Shown here: positions 7,343 through 17,500 of the stretch, piece by piece
Numbering within the stretch: the first letter of the stretch is position 1
Layout of the letters: each line of letters starts with the position of its first letter
DNA from: Pseudomonadota bacterium
GTDB lineage: Bacteria > Pseudomonadota > Alphaproteobacteria > Rhodospirillales > Casp-alpha2
Assembly: GCA_027624235.1 (NCBI GenBank)
Contig: JAQBYB010000020.1
Coordinates: forward strand, 1 to 39,230
Direction: 5' to 3'
DNA length: 39,230 nucleotides
The notes under the pieces: model-generated
Told to the model about the DNA's origin: nothing
Database searches by the model: none
The model's input: the letters and a program-made list of their open reading frames with translations, nothing else
Translations under genes and position numbers: made by a program

Positions 7343-7972
7343 TTAGCTTTTTTTCTTGCTGAGTAGAAACACCGCTTGCTCGCCGAACAAATTAGCGGAA
7401 AACAGCGTCGAGCTGACGTTCCGGATACGGCCATCGGAATCGAGAATCTTTTGCGATTCGATGACGATATTCAGCCTGCGGCACAGGGCCACGAAATCGT
7501 GGATCGTACAAAGATGAATGTTCGGCGTGTCAAACCACTCATGGGGCAGCGTTTTACTGACCGGCATCCTTCCCAATATCGCCAACGACAAGCGGCCCCG
7601 CCAATGGGCGAAATTCGGAAAGGAGACGATCGCATACTTGGAAATGCGAAGCATATTCTCAAGCACCACCTTGGGCTGGACCATCGCCTGCAAGGTTTGG
7701 CTCAATACCACGTAATCGAAGACATCATCCGGATAATCCTTGAGGTCGGTGTCGGCGTCGCCCTGAATAACCGATAGCCCGGCGCTGATCGATGTCTTGA
7801 CGCCCTCGGTGCTGAGTTCGATGCCGCGACCATCGACATGGCGGAAATGCACCAGGTAATCCAATAACGTGCCGTCGCCACAGCCGACATCAAGCACCCT
7901 GGAATGAGGCTCGATCATGTCGGAGATCAATTGCAGATCAACGCGAATGGCCTTGCGATCGGGGACCATCAT
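7343..7972 (-). CDS. metW: Methionine biosynthesis protein MetW
   Basis: A 209-residue protein with a class I methyltransferase fold: [15 protein letters not shown] (SAM-binding motif I, residues about 24-38), then [14 protein letters not shown], and [28 protein letters not shown] and [19 protein letters not shown] are segments I recognise as MetW family signatures. MetW works with homoserine O-acyltransferase MetX in methionine synthesis in many proteobacteria. Here its ATG overlaps the 3' end of metX by four bases, so the two are translationally coupled. Confidence 0.93.
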   Translation of the reverse strand: MMVPDRKAIRVDLQLISDMIEPHSRVLDVGCGDGTLLDYLVHFRHVDGRGIELSTEGVKTSISAGLSVIQGDADTDLKDYPDDVFDYVVLSQTLQAMVQPKVVLENMLRISKYAIVSFPNFAHWRGRLSLAILGRMPVSKTLPHEWFDTPNIHLCTIHDFVALCRRLNIVIESQKILDSDGRIRNVSSTLFSANLFGEQAVFLLSKKKS

Positions 7973-9162
7973 GGTTTTTTGGTCCCGGCAGCCCGGATTT
8001 CTTCGGCGCCGTCCAGAAACCCCTTCAGCACTCTTTCAAAATCAGGCTCGTCCAGCAAAAAGGCGTCGTGCCCCTTGTCCGATTCGATTTCCGCGAAACT
8101 GACGTTGGCGGCAACCGAATTCAAGGCGTGGACGATGCGGCGGTTTCCCTCGGTCGAATACAGCCAATCACCGGAAAACGAAATCACACAAAAACGAACC
8201 TTCGACCCCTTGAAGGCCTTGCCCAGCTCACCACCGTGTTTTGCCGCCAGGTCGAAATAATCCATCGCCCGGGTGATATAGAGGTACGAATTGGCGTCGA
8301 ACCGGTCGACGAAGGTAATGCCCTGATGGCGCAGATAGCTTTCGACCTGGAAGTCGGCATCAAACCCATAGGCCAAGGTATCGCGGTCCTGCAGGCGACG
8401 GCCGAACTTACGATGCAGCGCCTGTTCCGACAGGTAGGTGATGTGGGCGGCCATGCGCGCCACGGCCAGCCCCTTAACCGGGTTCTTGCCCTGGTTCAGA
8501 TAATCGCCGCCGCACCAATCGGGATCGGCCATGATGGCTTGGCGTCCGACCTCGTGAAAGGCGATGTTCTGGGCCGTATGCAGCGCCGCCGACGCGATCG
8601 GAATCGCCGTCCACAAACGGTCCGGATACATGGAGGCCCATTCCAGCACCTGCATGCCGCCCATGGAGCCGCCGATTACCGAAAAAAGTTTGTCGATGCC
8701 CAAATGGTCAATCACCAACGCCTGGCAGCGAACCATGTCGGCAATGGTGATCACCGGAAAATCGAGGCCCCACGGTTTTCCGGTTTCGGGATTAATTTCT
8801 TTTGGGCCGACGCTTCCCATGCAGCCGCCGATGATATTGACGCAGATCACGAAATAGCGTCCGGTGTCGATGGTCTTGCCCGGCCCCACCATATTACCCC
8901 ACCAGCCCTCCTTGCCAGTGAGCGGATGAGGCTCGGCCAGGAATTGGTCGCCGGTCAAGGCGTGACAAACTAAAATGGCGTTGGATTTGTCCGCGTTCAA
9001 TGCCCCATAGGCCTGATAAGAAACGGGGAAATCAGAAATTTCCATGCCACAATCCAGCGCCAGCGGTTTGTCGATGCCAAGGCGCAGGTGATAGCCGGGC
9101 AGGTCTAGAGACGCCGCGGCGGCGTCGGATGGGTCGTTGCGATGACTTTTTTCAATGGTCAT
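7969..9162 (-). CDS. metX: Homoserine O-acyltransferase (acetyltransferase type)
   Basis: A 397-residue alpha/beta-hydrolase-fold enzyme that activates homoserine with an acyl group (usually acetyl-CoA) for methionine synthesis. Signatures: [24 protein letters not shown] (conserved N-terminal segment, positions about 48-71), ISPET-like NPETGKPWG, the nucleophile elbow GGSMGGMQ (Ser), and the C-terminal [10 protein letters not shown] with the catalytic His. The length fits the family. It is the first gene of metX-metW, with GAGG 11 bases before the ATG. Some MetX enzymes use succinyl-CoA, so the acyl donor is inferred. Confidence 0.94.
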   Translation of the reverse strand: MTIEKSHRNDPSDAAAASLDLPGYHLRLGIDKPLALDCGMEISDFPVSYQAYGALNADKSNAILVCHALTGDQFLAEPHPLTGKEGWWGNMVGPGKTIDTGRYFVICVNIIGGCMGSVGPKEINPETGKPWGLDFPVITIADMVRCQALVIDHLGIDKLFSVIGGSMGGMQVLEWASMYPDRLWTAIPIASAALHTAQNIAFHEVGRQAIMADPDWCGGDYLNQGKNPVKGLAVARMAAHITYLSEQALHRKFGRRLQDRDTLAYGFDADFQVESYLRHQGITFVDRFDANSYLYITRAMDYFDLAAKHGGELGKAFKGSKVRFCVISFSGDWLYSTEGNRRIVHALNSVAANVSFAEIESDKGHDAFLLDEPDFERVLKGFLDGAEEIRAAGTKKP

Positions 9163-9220
9163 AACTAATTTTACCTCATCCGGGCAACCATTGCGGCAAA
9201 TTCCAAGGCCCTGAAAACGG

Positions 9221-9248
9221 CTTCATAGCTAGGAGTCAGGCCATGAAG
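9221..9248. promoter_or_regulatory. Inverted repeat in the metX / chorismate mutase divergent promoter region
   Basis: CTTCAT (9221-9226) and ATGAAG (9243-9248) are perfect 6-base arms around a 16-base loop. It lies in the 217-base space between the divergent starts of metX and the chorismate mutase gene. It may be a regulator site or a leader hairpin; nothing further identifies it. Confidence 0.25.
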
Positions 9249-9379
9249 TGTCAATGTTTTCTTTGATTTTAAGGTATCTTGCCATTATCACTAGGCCCGC
9301 ATTCCCCGCTTCCGGCAATCAGGCGTAAACTCGTGAAGCGGGGAAGATTATTAATTCTGGAATTTGGCAGGCGCACGCC

Positions 9380-10273
9380 ATGACAACCGATCAAGACAAG
9401 CTCCTGGCGTTGCGCCGGGAGATCGACGTTATCGACGATTCCATCCATGACCTGATCATGGCGCGAACCCGCGTGGTCGAAGAAGTCCGCAACGCCAAAC
9501 TCGGCGACGCCATCAAGATCCGGCCCGCCCGGGAGGCCGAGATTCTCTATCGCCTGATGAGGCGTCATGCCGGCGCCTTTCCGAAACGGGAACTTGGACG
9601 CATTTGGCGCGAATTAATCGTCGCCACGCTGCGTTTCGAAGGACCATTTTCCGTTGCCGTATCGACGACCGGGGATGACGCCGGATACTGGGATATGGCA
9701 CGTGGCCAATATGGATCGTTCACGCCGATGACCCGGCACGCCTCCAACCGTGGCATCGTCGAAGCGGTACGCGATCAAAAAGCGACGGTTGGAATTCTGC
9801 CCTTGCCGCGCCCCGACGATGTGCAGCCCTGGTGGCAGCTCATAGTTTCAGAGGCGCCGGACACGCCCCGTATCATCGCCCGTCTTCCGTTTATTCCCGT
9901 TGACGGCAAGCTGAATGTAGGCCCTGAAGCTCTGGTTATTTGTAACGTCGTTCAGGAAAAGACAGGCCGCGATCATTCGTTCTTAGGCATTGAGGCCGAA
10001 GAAGACATCGGCTTTGGGGCTATCGAAAAAGCGCTATCCCAGGCCGGCGTATCCACCGTCTTCAGTCAACTATGGCACGATCCCAACCGTCCCGCCGCCT
10101 GGATCTATCTGATTGAGGTTAGCGATTTCCTCGACAGCGAAGGCCCCGGCATGCAGCGTCTGAAGGATGGCCTGGGGCCGCGCATTAAACAGGTGATCCA
10201 CTTGGGTGGGTATGCCATGCCCCTAAGTAAGGCCGATTTGGAGACAGATTCCCGAGCGGAGGATGGCGCATGA
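9380..10273 (+). CDS. Chorismate mutase (AroQ) with a degenerate prephenate dehydratase/ACT-like C-terminal region
   Basis: A 297-residue protein. Residues 1-90 are an AroQ-type chorismate mutase (LLALRREIDVIDDSIHDLI, MARTRVVEEV, KIRPAREAEIL), which converts chorismate to prephenate. The remainder is laid out like PheA: a dehydratase-like part (GIVEAVRDQKATVGILPLP in place of the usual AV...AD.GV.PIEN) and an ACT-like end (WIYLIEVSDFLD...RIKQVIHLGGYAMPL). The dehydratase TRF active-site motif is not visible: the corresponding place reads GRDHSFLGIE. Dehydratase activity is therefore doubtful, while ACT-type regulation is possible. The end overlaps hisC by four bases (ATGA). Start at ATG 9380. 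Confidence 0.82.
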   Translation: MTTDQDKLLALRREIDVIDDSIHDLIMARTRVVEEVRNAKLGDAIKIRPAREAEILYRLMRRHAGAFPKRELGRIWRELIVATLRFEGPFSVAVSTTGDDAGYWDMARGQYGSFTPMTRHASNRGIVEAVRDQKATVGILPLPRPDDVQPWWQLIVSEAPDTPRIIARLPFIPVDGKLNVGPEALVICNVVQEKTGRDHSFLGIEAEEDIGFGAIEKALSQAGVSTVFSQLWHDPNRPAAWIYLIEVSDFLDSEGPGMQRLKDGLGPRIKQVIHLGGYAMPLSKADLETDSRAEDGA

Positions 10274-11379
10274 GCGATCCGACCCCTAAGCCTGGAATCA
10301 TGGCCATTGACGCTTACGTGGGCGGGCTGTCCGAACTCGACGGGCGCGATCAGGTCATCAAGCTGTCCAGCAACGAAGGCGCCTTTGGGCCCAGCCCCAA
10401 GGCGCAGGATGCCTACCGCCAGGCTGCCGGAATCCTGCACCGCTACCCCGATGGCGGCGCAACCGCGCTACGCGAAGCCATCGGCGCGCGGTACGGCCTG
10501 GATGCGGCACAGATCGTCTGCGGCGCCGGTTCCGACGAATTGATCAGCCTGCTGTGTCAGGCCTACGCCGGACCGGGCGATGAGGTGCTGTACAGCGAAC
10601 ACGGGTTTTTAATGTACCCCATCGCCGCCCAGGCCGTCGGCGCGACACCGGTGTCGGCGCCTGAGGTTGAACTGACATCAAATGTGGATTCGTTGTTGCA
10701 ACGGGTTAGTGACAACACGCGCCTTCTGTTCCTGGCCAATCCCAATAATCCAACGGGAACCTACCTTTCCGGCGACGAAATCGGGCGGCTGCGCCGGGGA
10801 CTCAAAGAGGACGTGATTCTGGTGATTGACGCGGCGTACGCGGAATACGCCACCCGCGACGATTACAACCCCGGTATTGATCTTGTCGACGCCGGCGCCA
10901 ATGTCGTGATGACGCGCACGTTTTCGAAAATTTTCGGACTCGGCGGCGCGCGGCTGGGCTGGGCCTATTGTCCCGCCGACATCGCCGGCGTTCTCAACCG
11001 CATTCGTGGTCCGTTCAACGTCAGTGCACCGGCGATGGCGGCGGGCCTGGCGGCACTGGCGGATGTGGCCTTCACCGATAAAGCGCGGGACCATAACGAC
11101 CAATGGCTGGCCTGGACCCGCGAACAGCTTCTCAGCCTCGGACTGGAGGTGCCGCCCAGCGCCGGAAATTTCGTGTTGGCCCGGTTTCCCGGCCAAGCCG
11201 GTCGCAACGACAACGCCGCCGATGCCGCCGACGGATTCCTAAAGGACCGCGGCATCATCGTCCGCGCCATGAAGGCCTATGGGCTGGACGACTGCCTGCG
11301 CATTACCATCGGGCGGGAAGACGAAATGCACGCCGTTATCGACGCCTTGAAAGAGTTTATGGAGAAGCCTTCGCCATGA
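10270..11379 (+). CDS. hisC: Histidinol-phosphate / aromatic aminotransferase
   Basis: A 369-residue fold-type I PLP aminotransferase of the HisC family. Markers: KLSSNEGAFGPSPKAQDAY (substrate-binding N-terminus), GAGSDELI (PLP phosphate region), NPNNPTGTYL, DAAYAEYA (Asp and Tyr contacts), and the Schiff-base Lys in TRTFSKIFGLGGARLGW. The final conserved Arg lies in CLRITIGREDEM. HisC makes histidinol phosphate, but many paralogues transaminate prephenate or phenylpyruvate. It is placed between chorismate mutase and tyrA, overlapping both by four bases, so a role in phenylalanine/tyrosine synthesis is the best inference. Confidence 0.9.
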   Translation: MSDPTPKPGIMAIDAYVGGLSELDGRDQVIKLSSNEGAFGPSPKAQDAYRQAAGILHRYPDGGATALREAIGARYGLDAAQIVCGAGSDELISLLCQAYAGPGDEVLYSEHGFLMYPIAAQAVGATPVSAPEVELTSNVDSLLQRVSDNTRLLFLANPNNPTGTYLSGDEIGRLRRGLKEDVILVIDAAYAEYATRDDYNPGIDLVDAGANVVMTRTFSKIFGLGGARLGWAYCPADIAGVLNRIRGPFNVSAPAMAAGLAALADVAFTDKARDHNDQWLAWTREQLLSLGLEVPPSAGNFVLARFPGQAGRNDNAADAADGFLKDRGIIVRAMKAYGLDDCLRITIGREDEMHAVIDALKEFMEKPSP

Positions 11380-12272
11380 GCGGCCCCGACAACAATATCC
11401 TGTTCCCGCGCATCGCCCTGATCGGCGCCGGCCTGATCGGATCATCCCTGGCGCGTCTGTTTCGGCGTGACGGATTGACCGGTCATATTGCCGTTTCCGC
11501 CCGTTCCCAGGAAACCCTGGATAAAATCCAGGAGCTGGGTCTTGCCGACAGCGTCAGCCTTTTGCCTGCCGAAGCTGTCAAAGATGCGGATCTAGTCATT
11601 CTTTGCGTACCCGTCCGCGCCAATGCCGCCATTGCCGAGGCCATCGGCCCGGCGCTCAAACCCGGCGCCATCGTCACCGACGTCGGCAGTTGCAAACAAT
11701 CGGTCATTGACGATGTCCGCCCGCACCTGCCCGAAGGCGTTCACCTTGTCCCCGGCCATCCCATTGCCGGCACCGAACATTCCGGGCCGGAGGCCGGGTT
11801 CGCCGAGCTGTTCGAAGGGCGCTGGGCAATCCTGACGCCGGAGGCCGATACCGATGAGGCCGCCACCGAGGCGGTGTCCGAGTTATGGCGGCGGGCCGGA
11901 AGCTCCGTCGAAATTATGGCGGCACGCCATCACGATCAGGTGCTGGCCATTACGTCGCACCTGCCGCAATTGGTCGCCTATACCATCGTCGATACCGCGA
12001 CCGGGCTGGAGGATCACCTGAAAGGGGAGGTGATCAAGTTTTCCGCCGGCGGATTTAGGGATTTCACGCGGCTGGCGGCATCCGACCCGGTGATGTGGCG
12101 CGACATCTGCCTTTCCAACAAGGAGGCGATCCTCGATATCCTCGGTCGATTTACCGAAGACCTGACCGCTGTCCAACGCGCCATCCGGCGTGGCGAGGGG
12201 GATGTTCTGGAAGAAACCTTCGCCCGCACCCGGGCCATCCGCCGCGGCGTCATCGACGCCAAGCAGGACTAG
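11376..12272 (+). CDS. tyrA: Prephenate/arogenate (cyclohexadienyl) dehydrogenase
   Basis: A 298-residue TyrA-family enzyme for the oxidative decarboxylation step in tyrosine synthesis. The NAD(P)-binding site is IALIGAGLIGSSLARLF. The family motifs are DVGSCKQSV and GHPIAGTEHSGPEAG (catalytic His region), followed by the helical dimer domain with HHDQVLAITSHLPQLVAY and GGFRDFTRLA. The ATG at 11376 overlaps the hisC stop as ATGA, which fixes the start. Much longer upstream extensions come from the hisC region in another frame. Whether prephenate or arogenate is used cannot be read here. Confidence 0.92.
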   Translation: MSGPDNNILFPRIALIGAGLIGSSLARLFRRDGLTGHIAVSARSQETLDKIQELGLADSVSLLPAEAVKDADLVILCVPVRANAAIAEAIGPALKPGAIVTDVGSCKQSVIDDVRPHLPEGVHLVPGHPIAGTEHSGPEAGFAELFEGRWAILTPEADTDEAATEAVSELWRRAGSSVEIMAARHHDQVLAITSHLPQLVAYTIVDTATGLEDHLKGEVIKFSAGGFRDFTRLAASDPVMWRDICLSNKEAILDILGRFTEDLTAVQRAIRRGEGDVLEETFARTRAIRRGVIDAKQD

Positions 12273-12279
12273 GCACTCC

Positions 12280-12888
12280 CTACAGCTTTACCCTGACCTT
12301 GGCAGACGCCCGCGACCATTTTGTCTTCAGGTCCGCATCGAAGATCAACTTTTCCTCGGCCGGGATGCTGAACCAATCGCCCTTCGCGATTTCCCCTTCC
12401 AACTGCCCGGCGCCCCAACCGGCGTAACCGAACGCAACCAGGCTGCCGCGCGGGCCACGTCCTTCGGCAATCGCCTGAAGCACGCTTTTTTCCGTAGTCA
12501 TGGCCATTTGGTCGTTCACCACCTGGGTGTCGGGCCCCTTGTAATCGGCGGTATGAAGAACAAACCCCACCGCCGGCGACACCGGGCCACCATAGTGTAG
12601 GCGGATATCCCCTTCGACCGCACTGGCATCAATATCGAAGCCCTTTATAAACTCCTTCATCGGACCGGCGCCAAAGGCTCTGTTGATGATCAGGCCGAAC
12701 GCGCCCGAAGGATTATGGCTAACCATGTAGATCACTGTCTTGGCGAACCGGGGATCGCCCATTTGAGGGGCCGCCACCAAAAGCCGGCCGACAAGAAACG
12801 GCTCCTTTTCCTGGCCAAAACCGGGAACCGCCACCAAGGTGAATATCACCAACAAGCCCGCCGCCAGACTGGGGCGCCAGTACGTCAT
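12280..12888 (-). CDS. YqgE/AlgH family (UPF0301) protein with a signal peptide
   Basis: A 202-residue protein. After an N-terminal hydrophobic segment (LAAGLLVIFTLVAVPGFGQ, about residues 9-27), the rest is a YqgE/AlgH domain: GRLLVAAPQMGDPRFAKTVI, GAFGLIINR, LHYGGPVSP, VAFGYAGWGAGQLEGEI, GDWF. Family members are usually cytoplasmic and of unknown function. The signal-like start suggests an exported variant. It overlaps the DUF2125 gene by four bases (ATGA), so the two are coupled. The cell may have a separate canonical YqgE elsewhere. Confidence 0.85.
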   Translation of the reverse strand: MTYWRPSLAAGLLVIFTLVAVPGFGQEKEPFLVGRLLVAAPQMGDPRFAKTVIYMVSHNPSGAFGLIINRAFGAGPMKEFIKGFDIDASAVEGDIRLHYGGPVSPAVGFVLHTADYKGPDTQVVNDQMAMTTEKSVLQAIAEGRGPRGSLVAFGYAGWGAGQLEGEIAKGDWFSIPAEEKLIFDADLKTKWSRASAKVRVKL

Positions 12889-13934
12889 TTGGCGGAAGGC
12901 CAGCGGACCACCGCCACCTTGGCCACCGCCAGCGGGCCGACGAAAAACGTGCCGTCCTGAATACTGAGGGGAACCTTGAGATCGTCCCCATTCCCGGAGC
13001 CTTGCGATTTTGTTAAAGCGCCAAGCGCGGATTTGCTCAGCGCCGCCGCCCGCGGCTTGATTATGCCGGCGCCCTCAAGCCGGTTGACGGCTTCCAAGAC
13101 GCCCCGAACCCGAAGCGAAAACGCGCCGATCGGCTGCAAGCTAGCGTCTAGGGCGCCGGTACCGTCACCCTCCAGCCCGAGCGGCCCGTGCTGGATGACC
13201 AATTGACTGACCTCCAGCGTGCCGCCGCCGTCCCGCCATCCGGCCATGGTCTCGGCGTCATATTTCAGCGGCAGACCGCCCTTCACCTGCGCCTTGATTG
13301 CAACCCGCGCCGTCTTCAGTCCCAAACCCGGCACCGGAGCGACGGGATAAGTGATCGCGTTCGCCTCGATGCTAAGGTGCCCCGATTGATCGGCAACAAG
13401 TTGGACGCGGACCAGACTGGCGATGCGTCCTGTTTTCGCATCGTTGACCATCAGGTTACGCGCCGACACGACGGCGTGGGCGGGGCGGCCTTTTTGAAAC
13501 CGCATCGACACGGTCAAGGTTCCGGCGTCAACGGCAAGGTCCAGCGGCTTTGCCCCCCCCGTGACCGTCAGCCGGTGGCGGCCGGGGGCCGAACCCTGGG
13601 CGCGGTCCGGCGCCCACGGCCGCGCCTGCAACAACATCAACGGGCCGCGCCAGGTCCAGGTTCGGGCGCCATCTGAACCCTTGGCAGGCCCCGAGATGGC
13701 CGGGTCGGACAGCAGCGCCTCAAGCTTCAACGGGAACCCGACGACGCGCAACGACGAGAAACCGACCTCAACACCGTCGGCGCGGCGTTGGTCGACCCAT
13801 TGCTCGATGCCGGCGCGGTATTGTCCGGCCAGATAATTCCAGAAAAAGCCATAGACGACGGCGACCGCGCCGATGGCGGCGACCGTCATCAGGCCGCGTT
13901 TTTGTTGGCCGGTAATCTGGATCTTCATGGTCAT
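12885..13934 (-). CDS. DUF2125 family envelope protein
   Basis: A 349-residue protein beginning MTMKIQITGQQKRGLM, then a single transmembrane anchor (TVAAIGAVAVVYGFFWNYLA, about residues 17-36). A large periplasmic beta-rich domain follows (YRAGIEQWVDQRRADGVEV, VVGFPLKLEALLSDP, DLKVPLSIQDGTFFVGPLAVA). The VxGFPxxLxxxL pattern after an anchor and a W.....G pattern is typical of DUF2125 proteins in alphaproteobacteria. The function is unknown. It is the upstream partner of the YqgE-like gene. The second ATG (13928) is an equally possible start. Confidence 0.82.
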   Translation of the reverse strand: MTMKIQITGQQKRGLMTVAAIGAVAVVYGFFWNYLAGQYRAGIEQWVDQRRADGVEVGFSSLRVVGFPLKLEALLSDPAISGPAKGSDGARTWTWRGPLMLLQARPWAPDRAQGSAPGRHRLTVTGGAKPLDLAVDAGTLTVSMRFQKGRPAHAVVSARNLMVNDAKTGRIASLVRVQLVADQSGHLSIEANAITYPVAPVPGLGLKTARVAIKAQVKGGLPLKYDAETMAGWRDGGGTLEVSQLVIQHGPLGLEGDGTGALDASLQPIGAFSLRVRGVLEAVNRLEGAGIIKPRAAALSKSALGALTKSQGSGNGDDLKVPLSIQDGTFFVGPLAVAKVAVVRWPSAK

Positions 13935-14044
13935 CTTTATAGGCGGTCCGGCGCCGGGATTGAAGACGGGATATTGGCCGGGTCCTGGTTTTGTGGTTTA
14001 GTTTTCAACAGCTCGGTTCTTTCTATCACTAACGAGGCGTTCCC

Positions 14045-14581
14045 TTGGATATTCCCAAAGGCGATATCTGGATATTCGGCTACGGGTCGTTGATGTGGCA
14101 GCCGGATTTCCCGCACACGGATAGTCAGCCGGCGCTGCTCAGAGGCTACCACCGTTCGCTTTGTCTCTATTCCCACCAACACCGGGGCACCCCGGACGTT
14201 CCGGGTCTGGTGTTCGGGTTGGACCGAGGCGGATCGTGCCGGGGCCTGGCCCTGAAGGTGGCGCGAAATAACACCGAGAGCGTGCTCACCTACCTGCACG
14301 AACGCGAAATGCTGAACCGCATCTACCTGCCGAAATGGCTGCCGGTCCAACTGCCGTCCGGGACTGTCCCCGCCTATGCCTTCATCGCCGACCGCCGCCA
14401 CAAACAATACTCCGGCCGGCTGGATGACGCGGACGCCGTCAAATTAATCCTGCAGGGCTACGGTAAACGCGGACACTGCCTGGAGTATCTGCAAAACACG
14501 CTCCGCCACCTGGACGAACTGGGCATTACCGACGCGCCGCTACACCGGCTTGTCAGGCTGGCCGAGAAAGCATCGGCTTAA
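14045..14581 (+). CDS. chaC: ChaC-like gamma-glutamylcyclotransferase
   Basis: A 178-residue protein of the ChaC family, which degrades glutathione to 5-oxoproline and Cys-Gly. The substrate-binding loop is FGYGSLMWQPDF (YGSL motif near residues 13-16). The acidic residue expected as catalytic Glu lies in LTYLHEREM. GLVFGLDRGGSCRGLAL and Y-AFIADRRHKQYSG are further family segments. The start is a TTG at 14045, after a CGAGG sequence. Its TAA overlaps the nrdJ stop on the other strand (shared TTAA at 14578-14581). Confidence 0.88.
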   Translation: MDIPKGDIWIFGYGSLMWQPDFPHTDSQPALLRGYHRSLCLYSHQHRGTPDVPGLVFGLDRGGSCRGLALKVARNNTESVLTYLHEREMLNRIYLPKWLPVQLPSGTVPAYAFIADRRHKQYSGRLDDADAVKLILQGYGKRGHCLEYLQNTLRHLDELGITDAPLHRLVRLAEKASA

Positions 14582-17500
14582 CCGCACTTCGAATAGCTGC
14601 ACGACTTGCAGTTGTCGCAGCCTTCTTCGCGGACCAGGCTGGCCTGGCCGCATTTCGGGCACTGGCGAAAGGGTATGGCGTTGGTGGCTTTGCCATCAGC
14701 AAAGATGCCAGCCGGACCACCGCCGGTTCCGCCGGTTCCGCCGCCTCCGCCGCCTCCGCCACCACCAAGCGCCGCGACTTTAAGCTGCTTGGCCTCGTCG
14801 AAAGCGGCTATCTCACCCGGCCCCTTCAGGAACCCGGTCGCCGTCATGTGTTGTTCGATGACGCCGCCGATGGCCGCCAACAGCGACGGCACGTAGCGCC
14901 CGCCCATCCATTGTCCGCCACGCGGGTCGAACACGGCCTTCAATTCCTCGATCACGAACGAGACATCGCCGCCGCGCCGGAACACCGCCGAGATCATCCG
15001 CGTCAGCGCCACCGTCCAGGCATAGTGTTCGGTGTTCTTGGAGTTGATGAAAATCTCAAACGGGCGTATCCGGCCCTGATCGTCGAGGATGTCGTTCATG
15101 GTGATGTAGATGGCGTGGTCGCTTTCCGGCCAACGCAGTTTATAGGTTTTGCCCTCCAGGTCGCCGGGCCGGTCCAACGGTTCGAACAAGTGCGTCACCG
15201 GGCCGGAATCGCCGAGGTCCTTCGGCGTCCGCGAAATCACCGGGCTTTCCAGCGGCAGTTCGGGCTCGGATTGCCGGCTATCGCCCTTGACCTCCAACAC
15301 CGCCCCGGTGATGTCGTTGGGCCGGTAGGTGGTGCAGCCCTTGCAGCCGAGATCGAAGGCCTGGCTGTAAATATCCTTGAAGGAGTCAAACGGAATGGCT
15401 TCCGGGCAATTGATGGTTTTTGAAATCGAGCTGTCGATATATTTTTGCACCGCCGCCTGCATCACCAGATGATCGTTGGGCGACAATCCTTGCGCATCGA
15501 CGAAGGCATCGGTGAGGGTGGCGTCATCGCCGAACATGGACCGGTACAGACGGTAGGCGTAATCGGTGACGTTTTCTTCGCGCCGGCTGCCGTCGGGCAT
15601 CATCACGTGGCGGGAATATTTAAAGCTGAACACCGGCTCCAGCCCCGATGAGACGTTATCGGCGAGCAGCGAGATCGTCCCCGTCGGCGCGATCGAGGTC
15701 AGCAGAGCATTGCGGATGCCATGTTCGGCGATGGCGCCCTGCACATCCAGATCAAGCCCGGCAATGGTTTCCCCGGCCAAAAACTGTTCCTTGTCGAACA
15801 ACGGAAAGGCGCCTTTTTCACGGGCCAGTTCCACCGACGCCATATAGGCGGCGCGCTGAATAGTGCGCATCCAGTTTTCCGTCAACGCCACCGCCTTCGA
15901 CCCGCCATAACGCGCCCCGGTCATGATCAGGGCGTCGGCCAACCCGGTAACGCCGAGGCCGATGCGGCGTTTGGCCTTGGCCTCGTTGAGTTGTTCCGGC
16001 AACGGAAATTTCGAAACGTCGATGGCGTTGTCCATCATCCGCACCGCGGTAGCGACCAGCGTTTCCAGCTTCGCCACATCAAGACGGGCGTCGTCGGCGA
16101 ACGGCTTTTCGACCAGCTTGGCCAGATTGACCGACCCCAACAGACACGCGCCATAGGGCGGCAACGGCTGCTCGCCGCAGTTGTGAACGTAAAGACCGTT
16201 GGCGTCAAAGGCGTTGATGCCCGGAATTTGGGTGTCGTACACCGGCTCGACCCCGTCCGCACTAAGGGTTTCCACACGCGCAACAAAGCGTTCGCGATTG
16301 GGCGCACGCTTGTAGGCCGCGCACAGGTTTGATAACCGCGCCGACTTGTCCGTATCCGTAAAGCCAATTGAATCTTTGAAGCGGATCACATTTTCACCGG
16401 ACACGATGAGTTCGTGATTGGCGGCGCACGGATATTCTTTCATGCCGCCCCGCCCGTCGGGCATCAGGCGCATTTGCGCCGGGCGGCGGTCGCGATAGAG
16501 GCTGGAGACAATACCAAGCCTGAGCAGAATACGTTGAGCGGCCTCCAACAATGCGGCGTCGGACTGGGCAAGCCGAATGCTGATGCCCTTCGCCTGCGTG
16601 CCCTGGACGCTGCCGTCGGCATCGAACAGCCCCGAAAGCAGGCCCCGGCAGAATTGGGCGGAGGCACTTTCCATGGCTGGCGTGATCGTCTTGGCCCCGG
16701 GCCGCGCGCCCAGTTCCGTCACCAGGTGCCTGAGGGCGGCTAGGGACATCCGATATTCACCCCGTCCGGGGACTTCCATCCAGCCCCGGAAATCGGAACG
16801 GTGTGGCAACGTCTTGGCCGCCGAGACAGCCCTGTCCATGACGGCGTTGACGCCGGGACGCTCATACCCCCCGTTGACGGCGATAGCCCCCGGCCAAACG
16901 CTAAGGACGGCTTTGTCCGCTTTCAGCGTCCCGTCGCCGATCAGGAGGCCGATGAGATAGCCCTCGTCCTGGTCGTAAAGGCCCGGCCAGTCGGTCCCGG
17001 CGCGATGGTCATGAAGGATAATTTCATCGCCGGGACGCAGGGTTTCCGCCGCCACCCATTCGGTTTCCATGCGCCAACGCGTTTTTGCCGATACCCGCCG
17101 GACCCGGTGGTCCGGGGTTAGCCGTAAGGCGTACCCTTCGCGCGTCCGCAGACGCAATACCGGCTTCAGTCCGGTTTCGAAAAAACCGCTATCACCAGAC
17201 GCCTGCGCCTGGCCGTTCACCAAGGCGGTAAAGGACCGGCCCAGCAGGTCGCTGACTTGACGTGGCCCTTCGCTGGTGTGCACCCAAGTGTCCGCCGTGA
17301 CGCAAGGATTGGTGGCGTGGATGGTTTCGCAATAGTGCAGGTTGTTCTTGGCGTTGATGCGATCGATGAAAATCACGCCCGGTTCCGCATAGGCATAGGT
17401 GGCGCGCATGATGGCGTCCCACAATTCCCTGGCCGGCAGGCTCCGGTACGCAACGCCGTCGAATTTCAGCTCCCACGCGGCGTCTTCCTGGACCGCCTGC

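Noticed and set aside
9163-9240. A SAM-II-type riboswitch upstream of metX
   Set aside because: A GGGC/GCCC stem with a GAATTTGCCGCA-like loop is present, but the pseudoknot pairing and the 3' purine-rich segment could not be matched. A covariance search of 9163-9300 would settle it.
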